DNA of 19,803 bases from CAYJAZ01 sp964371865. Lineage in GTDB: Bacteria; Desulfobacterota; Desulfovibrionia; Desulfovibrionales; Desulfovibrionaceae. How positions within the stretch are numbered: the stretch's first letter is position 1; the number at the start of each line of letters is the position of its first letter. The notes under the pieces were generated by a model. It saw only the letters and a program-made list of their open reading frames with translations, did not search any database and was not told where the DNA came from. Shown piece by piece: positions 14,489 through 19,803 of this stretch. The translations under genes were made by a program, and so were the position numbers. The stretch covers positions 1-19,803 of the forward strand of contig CAYJOR010000047.1 of assembly GCA_964371865.1 (NCBI GenBank), in the 5' to 3' direction.

Positions 14489-16720
14489 TTATTTAATAGT
14501 TAAGTGTTCTGCATCTTCGGAATCTACTGTAACTTTTACAGTGCCACCTTTTGTAAGGTTTCCAAAGAGAACTTGTTCCGCAAGATAATCTTCAAGTTCA
14601 GTGCGGATAAGTCTTTCAAGTGGTCTTGCACCCATTTTGGAATCAAAACCGTTTTTAGCAAGCCATGTTTTAGCTTCTTCAGTAAGAACAAGCTTGATTT
14701 TTTTCTCTTGTAACCCTCTGAAAAGAGTATTGACTGTTTTATCCACAATCGAAAGAATATTTTCAAAGCTAAGTTCTGAAAATGGAATAAGAGCATCTAA
14801 TCTATTTCTAAATTCAGGTGTGAATGTTTGTTCTACAGCTTTTTTGCTCTTGTGTGTAGTATCAACAGTAGATTTAACAGAAAAGCCCATAGATTGTGAC
14901 GATAACTCGCTTGCGCCAGCATTTGTTGTCATGATGATAAGACAATTTCTGAAATCTGTTTTCTTGCCGTTGTTATCGGTAAGAGTAGCATAATCCATAA
15001 CTTGCAAAAGAATATTATAGATATCAGGGTGAGCTTTTTCTATTTCATCAAACAGGATAACTGAATGAGGAGTTTTTCTTACAGCTTCTGTAAGAAGTCC
15101 ACCTTGCTCAAAGCCTACATATCCCGGAGGCGCACCAATAAGACGTGCTACCGCGTGCTTCTCCATGTATTCACTCATATCAAAACGAATGAAGTTCATA
15201 CTTAATTGGTCAGACAAAGCTTTTGCAAGTTCAGTTTTACCAACACCCGTAGGACCATAGAATAAAAATGAACCTGTTGGGCGAAGACTTGCGCTCAAGT
15301 TTGCTCTCGAGCGAAGAATTGCTTTTGTTACTTGATCAACAGCTATATCTTGTCCAAATATGCGGCGTTTCAAATCGTTTGCTAAATCCTTAAGCATATC
15401 TTTTTCATCGGCAGAAACAGAAGCTGTTGGAATATTGGCAATACGTGCAATTACACGCTCAACATCTTTTATATGTACAACATTATTTGCTCTGAACGAT
15501 GGTTTCATGCGGAGTGAAGCTGCACTTTCATCAAGAACGTCAATAGCTTTATCTGGGAGCATTCTGTCTTGAATGTAGCGTGCGGATAAGTCGACAATTG
15601 CTTGAATTACGTTTTTACCATAGCGCACACTGTGGTGTTCTTCGTATCTTGTTTGTAATCCTTTAAGAATATGCACGCATTCGTCTTGGCTTGGTTCAAC
15701 AACATCAATTTTTTGAAAACGACGAGCTAAGGCTCTATCTTTGCTGAAAGTAGCCCTATATTCTTCATGGGTAGTTGTACCGATACAGCGTGCTTTACCT
15801 TGAGATAAGAATGGTTTTAGCATATTGCCGGCATCTAGCCCGCCACCATGACTGCTATTAGATGAACTTATAAGACTATGAATTTCATCAACAACTAGAA
15901 TTACATTATTTCTAGTTTCAAGTTCAGTAAGAATAGCTTTGAATCTGCCTTCAAACTCACCTCTATATTTTGCTCCCGCCATGAGGGAAGCAATATCGAG
16001 TGAGTAGAGGGTTGCATCTCTAAATTCTTTTGGAACTTTGCCTTGTTCTATACGGATTGCCAAGCCTTCAATAATAGCAGTTTTACCAATACCGGAGTCG
16101 CCAATGATAAGAGGGTTGTTCTTACGACGACGTGCAAGAACTTCAATAATACGTAATACTTCTGATTCTCTACCTATAAGAGGATCAATCTCATTATTTT
16201 TGGCTTTCACATTTAGGTTTGTGCAAAACTGTTCTAAAACTGAGCCTTTTGCTGCAAAGGAAGGATCTTCAGTTTCTACGGCTTCGGTTTGCTGTGGCAT
16301 ACGGTGTGAAATAAACTCGATAACATCTATCCGTGATAAGCCTTGTTTTTGTAAAATATGTAAAGCCCAACTTTCTTCTTCTAAGAACATAGCTGAAAGC
16401 ATGTCAGCTACTTCAATAGAAAGTCTGCCTGAATTATTTACTTGTTCAAAGGCTCGTGTGAGTATGCGCTCAACTGCCGGAGTTTGCATGATTTCACCGT
16501 CAGGCATTTCTTCAGAGGTTTCAAGATTCTGAAGAAAGAATTTTTCAATTCCTGTACGGACTTCTTTAATATTTGCGCCACAACCTTCTAAGATTGTGCG
16601 TGTATCATTATCGTAAGTTAGAGCTAATAGAATATGCTCGCTGGTTAGAAACTCATGTTTTCTCACGCGCATTTCGTGCACAGCTTTAGCTAAAACATTT
16701 TGAACTGCATGACTTAACAT
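14489..16720 (-). CDS. clpA: ClpA, AAA+ unfoldase subunit of ClpAP protease
   Basis: A 743-residue cytoplasmic hexameric unfoldase that feeds substrates into ClpP. Residues 1-145 form the double Clp N domain that binds ClpS. AAA-1 has Walker A GDSGIGKT near 206 (instead of the commoner GxxGVGKT) and Walker B VILVVDEIHSL. AAA-2 has GPTGVGKT near 488, Walker B VILFDEIEKAHPD, and the pore motif GYVG. The ClpP-docking loop is SQSMGF near 607-612, the equivalent of the IGF/IGL tripeptide, so it should dock ClpP. Its length is near that of E. coli ClpA, and it lacks the ClpB middle coiled coil. clpS is 18 nt upstream. clpP is not in the window. Confidence 0.95.
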   Translation of the reverse strand: MLSHAVQNVLAKAVHEMRVRKHEFLTSEHILLALTYDNDTRTILEGCGANIKEVRTGIEKFFLQNLETSEEMPDGEIMQTPAVERILTRAFEQVNNSGRLSIEVADMLSAMFLEEESWALHILQKQGLSRIDVIEFISHRMPQQTEAVETEDPSFAAKGSVLEQFCTNLNVKAKNNEIDPLIGRESEVLRIIEVLARRRKNNPLIIGDSGIGKTAIIEGLAIRIEQGKVPKEFRDATLYSLDIASLMAGAKYRGEFEGRFKAILTELETRNNVILVVDEIHSLISSSNSSHGGGLDAGNMLKPFLSQGKARCIGTTTHEEYRATFSKDRALARRFQKIDVVEPSQDECVHILKGLQTRYEEHHSVRYGKNVIQAIVDLSARYIQDRMLPDKAIDVLDESAASLRMKPSFRANNVVHIKDVERVIARIANIPTASVSADEKDMLKDLANDLKRRIFGQDIAVDQVTKAILRSRANLSASLRPTGSFLFYGPTGVGKTELAKALSDQLSMNFIRFDMSEYMEKHAVARLIGAPPGYVGFEQGGLLTEAVRKTPHSVILFDEIEKAHPDIYNILLQVMDYATLTDNNGKKTDFRNCLIIMTTNAGASELSSQSMGFSVKSTVDTTHKSKKAVEQTFTPEFRNRLDALIPFSELSFENILSIVDKTVNTLFRGLQEKKIKLVLTEEAKTWLAKNGFDSKMGARPLERLIRTELEDYLAEQVLFGNLTKGGTVKVTVDSEDAEHLTIK

Positions 16721-16738
16721 ATGACCTCTTTATATAAT

Positions 16739-17050
16739 CTAACTTGCTGGTTCAAAAGTACAAAGTAAAGGATATCCCGCCGAGCGAGCTTTCTTTATTG
16801 TTTGATCAACCTTCATCTCTGCAACTTCTTTTGTATACATTCCAACAAGTGCAGACTTGCTTTTATGTACGGTAAGCATAAGTTGTTCAGCCTCAACAAG
16901 GCTTTTGCGAAATATTTCTACAAGAACACTAATCACGAATTCCATTGTTGTATAGTCGTCATTATGAAGAATTACTTTATAAAGGCTTGGTTCTTTGAAT
17001 TCATCTTCTAGCCATAAAGAAATTTTTTTTTCACTTTTAGATTGCGGCAT
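16739..17050 (-). CDS. clpS: ClpS, N-degron adaptor for ClpAP
   Basis: A 103-residue cytoplasmic adaptor that binds N-terminal Leu/Phe/Tyr/Trp residues and hands the substrates to ClpA. The binding pocket is intact: LHNDDYTTMEFV (N30, D31, D32) and H62 in VHKSKSALVG, matching the Asn/Asp/His residues that hold the alpha-amino group in characterised ClpS. The N-terminal ~20 residues are charged and likely flexible, as in the family. AAGGA precedes the start. It is the first gene of the operon, with a promoter 33-62 nt upstream. Confidence 0.95.
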   Translation of the reverse strand: MPQSKSEKKISLWLEDEFKEPSLYKVILHNDDYTTMEFVISVLVEIFRKSLVEAEQLMLTVHKSKSALVGMYTKEVAEMKVDQTIKKARSAGYPLLCTFEPAS

Positions 17051-17082
17051 TTACTATTCCTTTTTTCATAACCCTTTATTTA

Positions 17083-17112
17083 GGTATACTTCTCTTGCCT
17101 ATACTTTGTCAA
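17083..17112 (-). promoter_or_regulatory. Sigma70-type promoter of the clpS operon
   Basis: On the minus strand there is a perfect -35 box TTGACA (17107-17112) and a -10 box TATACC (17083-17088), with an 18-nt spacer. It lies 33 nt before the clpS start and is the best-looking promoter for the five-gene operon. I saw no heat-shock-type element beside it. Confidence 0.65.
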
Positions 17113-17202
17113 ATATTTAGACTTAACTACTGTAATAAATTAATTACTCTATTAATATTTTCTTTGCAATAAAAAAACTTTGTTCAATTGGTGTAAGATA
17201 AT

Positions 17203-18408
17203 TTATTTTTTTATTTTCAACAATCTATAGATAATAAAACTTCCTAAGATTGAAGCGCAACTTGCACTAAACAATAATGTTGAGTGAATGCCGAAAATAT
17301 CAGCTGAATATCCTGCAAATGATGCACCAAAAATCCCCATTCCCATCACCATCATAGTAAAGAGTGACATTACTCTTCCTCTATATTTATCAGGAGTTAC
17401 AAGCTGTAAAACAGTGTTGCATGAAGGCAAAACTAAAACAGCTCCACCACCTGCACACATCAAGGAGGCAACCGAAAGATAAATATTTTCAGAGAGAGAA
17501 AATGAAAATAATCCGAATAAAAATAGGATGTATCCTATCGTTATCCACTTTATAACATCACCTTGACGAGTAGCCAAGAAAAAAGCCGCTGTAAATGCAC
17601 CAATACCCAAAGAAGCATTTAATAAACCAAGAAGAACACTTTCACCTGATAAAATTTCAACAGTGACAAGTGGAAGAAGTACAGAAGTAGGTGACATGAA
17701 AACAGAAATCGTCGCTACCAGTAAAAGAGTATAGAGAATTTGTTTTTCTTTAAAGGCGTATATAAAACCATCAAGAATAGAGTGTTTTGTTTTTTCGTTA
17801 TCTTGCACAGGCTTTCCATCAACAGAAATTTTATAAAGAGCTATGTTAATAGCAGAAAAACCAAGAGCAGTTAATAGATAGATAGGTCCAATCCCGATCA
17901 ATGGAATTAAAATTCCTCCTATTGTAGGTCCAACCATTCTACCAAGATTAAACATGGAAGCATTTAATGCAATAGCACTTCTTAAATCTTCTTTTCCCAC
18001 TAACTCTACCATATATGAATTTCTTACAGGGCTTTCAATAGCAATCATAGTACCAAATACAAGAGCATGAACTACAACATGCCATACTTGAACTAAACCT
18101 GTTAAAATAAGAGTGGCTGTTACAAGATTTGTTATAATTGCAACTGTTTGAGTGCAGTAAATAACATGTTTTTTTGTAAATTTATCTGCAATCAAACCAC
18201 CTATAGGAGCAAGAAAAAGTGAAGGTAGTAATGTTGCAGATGTAACAATACCTAAAAGCGCACCAGTTTCAGTGAGTGAATACACAAGCCATGATGACGT
18301 GACACTTTGCATCCAGAAGGAAAAAACAGCAAAAACTTGCCCAATTGCAAATAATTTGTAATCGGGGTGACTAAGAGGTCTACGGATGCCATCGGGAATA
18401 ATTTTCAT
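17203..18408 (-). CDS. MFS transporter (MFS_3/EntS-like)
   Basis: A 401-residue inner-membrane protein with about 12 predicted hydrophobic segments and a cytoplasmic loop near residues 200-225 (KPVQDNEKTKHS). The MFS motif A appears as GGLIADKFTKKHV after TM2. The N-terminus (RRPLSHPDYKLFAIGQ) and the RNSYMVELV and KYRGRVMSLF segments match the MFS_3 group, which includes enterobactin exporter-like and drug-efflux proteins. The substrate is unknown; export by proton antiport is the family norm. The ribosome-binding site is weak (AAGGC). It is divergent from secA with 118 bp between the starts, and 152 bp separate its stop from clpS, which has its own promoter. Confidence 0.87.
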   Translation of the reverse strand: MKIIPDGIRRPLSHPDYKLFAIGQVFAVFSFWMQSVTSSWLVYSLTETGALLGIVTSATLLPSLFLAPIGGLIADKFTKKHVIYCTQTVAIITNLVTATLILTGLVQVWHVVVHALVFGTMIAIESPVRNSYMVELVGKEDLRSAIALNASMFNLGRMVGPTIGGILIPLIGIGPIYLLTALGFSAINIALYKISVDGKPVQDNEKTKHSILDGFIYAFKEKQILYTLLLVATISVFMSPTSVLLPLVTVEILSGESVLLGLLNASLGIGAFTAAFFLATRQGDVIKWITIGYILFLFGLFSFSLSENIYLSVASLMCAGGGAVLVLPSCNTVLQLVTPDKYRGRVMSLFTMMVMGMGIFGASFAGYSADIFGIHSTLLFSASCASILGSFIIYRLLKIKK

Positions 18409-18460
18409 TGTTTTGCCTTGAAAAAAAGTGAATAAAAAAATAATTTAATATTCTTCGTGC

Positions 18461-18489
18461 TTGCATGTTGCATAATTTAAGAATATAGT
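18461..18489 (+). promoter_or_regulatory. Sigma70-type promoter of secA
   Basis: TTGCAT (18461-18466) and TATAGT (18484-18489) are spaced by 17 nt, ending 37 nt before the secA start codon. TTGCAT is repeated immediately at 18468-18473, but that copy has poorer spacing to a -10 box. Confidence 0.65.
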
Positions 18490-18526
18490 TAATATGTATA
18501 AAGACAATATTCTATGTGGGGGAAAT

Positions 18527-19803
18527 ATGTTTTCTTTTTTAGCTCGTAAGCTTTTCGGATCTCGAAATGACAGATATATAAAATCACTTAAATCTACTAT
18601 CCAAAAATGTAACAGTCTTGAAGAACAAATGCAAGCCTTAAGCGATGACGAGCTACCGATTCGCCTAGCTGAATATAAAGCACAGGTTCAAAACGGCGAA
18701 AAAACTATTGATGATCTTTTGCCGGAAGTTTTTGCGCTTGTTCGTGAAGCATCTTCTCGTGTACTTGGGATGCGCCATTATGATGTTCAGCTTATAGGTG
18801 GTATTACTCTTCACAAGGGAAAAATTTCAGAAATGAAAACCGGTGAAGGTAAAACTTTAGTTGCAACTCTTCCTGTAGTTCTTAATGCTCTTGTAGGAAA
18901 AGGCGTGCACGTTGTTACGGTGAACGATTACCTTGCTCAGCGTGATGCTGGCTGGATGGGTAAACTCTATAATGCTCTTGGTCTTAGTGTTGGTGTTATA
19001 GTGCACGGATTAAGCGAAGAACAAAGAAGAGAAGCATATAATGCTGATATTACCTACGGAACTAATAACGAATTTGGTTTCGATTTCCTCCGTGATAATA
19101 TGAAATTCTACTCAAATCAACTTGTGCAAAGAGAACATAACTTTGCCATTGTTGATGAAGTTGACTCTATTCTCATAGATGAAGCAAGAACTCCTCTTAT
19201 TATTTCAGGTGCGGTTGATCAAACAACTGGCTTTTATAAAATCGCAAATGACTTAATCAAAAGACTTGCAGTAGAAGAAGATTTCACCATTGATGAAAAA
19301 GCTCGCACAGCTCTTCTCACAGAAGCAGGCGTTGAAAAATGTGAAAAGCTTTTGAATATTGATAACTTATTCGATCCTCAAGCAATCACAATGCAGCATC
19401 ATATTTTGCAAGCTTTGCGTGCGAATAATTGCTATAAAAATGAAGTGGACTACCTTATCTCAGAAGAAGGTAAAGTTGTTATTGTTGATGAATTTACAGG
19501 TCGTCCGATGCCGGGCAGACGCTTTGGCGATGGTTTACACCAAGCTTTAGAAGCTAAAGAAAATGTAAAAATTGAAGCAGAAAACCAAACTCTTGCATCT
19601 ATCACATTCCAGAATTATTTCAGAATGTACAATAAACTTGCAGGTATGACAGGTACTGCTGAAACAGAAGCAGTTGAATTTGCTCAAATTTATAATCTTG
19701 AAGTAATTTCAATTCCGCCAAATAAAGCAGTAGTAAGAAAAGACTTTCCTGATTTAATCTACAGAACACAAAAAGAGAAATACACAGCTATTCTTAATTC
19801 TGT
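18527..19803 (+). CDS. secA: SecA preprotein translocase ATPase (5' part, runs off the window)
   Basis: The first 425 codons of SecA, the motor that pushes preproteins through SecYEG at the inner membrane. The reading frame is open to the right edge. Visible elements are the N-terminal FSFLARKLFGSRNDRY, Walker A MKTGEGKT at 103-110 in NBD1, the conserved VNDYLAQRD and YGTNNEFGFD(F/Y)LRDN segments, Walker B VDEVDSILIDEARTPL starting near 209, the preprotein cross-linking domain from about 220, and FRMYNKLAGMTGTA. It closely resembles Desulfovibrionaceae SecA by recall. GGGGGA lies just before ATG 18527. The second ATPase lobe, the helical scaffold and the C-tail are outside the window. It is divergent from the MFS gene. 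Confidence 0.97.
   Translation, partial: MFSFLARKLFGSRNDRYIKSLKSTIQKCNSLEEQMQALSDDELPIRLAEYKAQVQNGEKTIDDLLPEVFALVREASSRVLGMRHYDVQLIGGITLHKGKISEMKTGEGKTLVATLPVVLNALVGKGVHVVTVNDYLAQRDAGWMGKLYNALGLSVGVIVHGLSEEQRREAYNADITYGTNNEFGFDFLRDNMKFYSNQLVQREHNFAIVDEVDSILIDEARTPLIISGAVDQTTGFYKIANDLIKRLAVEEDFTIDEKARTALLTEAGVEKCEKLLNIDNLFDPQAITMQHHILQALRANNCYKNEVDYLISEEGKVVIVDEFTGRPMPGRRFGDGLHQALEAKENVKIEAENQTLASITFQNYFRMYNKLAGMTGTAETEAVEFAQIYNLEVISIPPNKAVVRKDFPDLIYRTQKEKYTAILNS

Noticed and set aside
14504..16532. Several open frames of up to 164 codons on the plus strand inside clpA
   Set aside because: clpA is highly conserved in the minus frame here; the plus-strand products are serine/arginine-rich antisense translations.
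1..19803. CRISPR arrays, insertion sequences, riboswitches, rRNA or full tRNA genes
   Set aside because: I saw no regularly spaced repeats, transposase-like protein, IS-type terminal repeats, conserved riboswitch core or complete tRNA/rRNA gene on either strand.

Overview
The window is AT-rich (about a third G+C by eye) and gene-dense, with bacterial ribosome-binding sites and start codons. The SecA fragment and the ClpS, ClpA, YbeY and M23 proteins resemble those of Desulfovibrionaceae (Desulfobacterota, formerly Deltaproteobacteria). Low G+C within that group is reminiscent of Lawsonia-like, host-associated members. That placement is inferred from remembered sequence similarity, not from a search.

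Layout: (1) 1-4356, plus strand: the last codons of a truncated gene; two hairpins; a membrane-anchored OapA/M23 peptidoglycan-hydrolase-like protein; a membrane-anchored TPR protein; a terminator; and a QseB/QseC-like response regulator and sensor kinase pair. (2) 4357-4694: a 338-bp gap with a pair of 9-bp direct repeats and a 47-bp 3' fragment of a tRNA-Arg(CCG) gene that has no 5' half. This looks like an attachment site left by a tRNA-targeting integrative element lying to the left. (3) 4695-6721, plus strand: a CNNM/CorB-like CBS-domain membrane protein and a class IV aminotransferase. (4) 6845-6882: a strong bidirectional terminator between convergent genes. (5) 6902-8474, minus strand: ybeY preceded by a small ribbon-helix-helix-like protein gene, then a separate NUDIX hydrolase. 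(6) 8736-17050, minus strand: an apparent five-gene operon read clpS, clpA, M20 peptidase, a 106-aa unknown protein, and a 1386-aa SNF2-family ATPase. The gaps are 18, 24, 11 and 3 nt, and a good sigma70-type promoter stands before clpS. (7) 17203-18408, minus strand: an MFS transporter, divergent from secA. secA starts at 18527 with a clear promoter and runs off the right edge.

How the genes work together: ClpS delivers N-degron substrates to ClpA, which unfolds them for ClpP. The M20 peptidase downstream could finish the resulting peptides. The SNF2 protein and its 106-aa partner are translationally close but functionally unexplained. Most of the rest is housekeeping: protein export, ribosome maturation and RNA processing, envelope maintenance and signalling. 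The feature most worth a second look is the orphan tRNA-Arg 3' end with adjacent arm-like repeats. I see no CRISPR array, transposase, integrase or recognisable defence cassette in the window.
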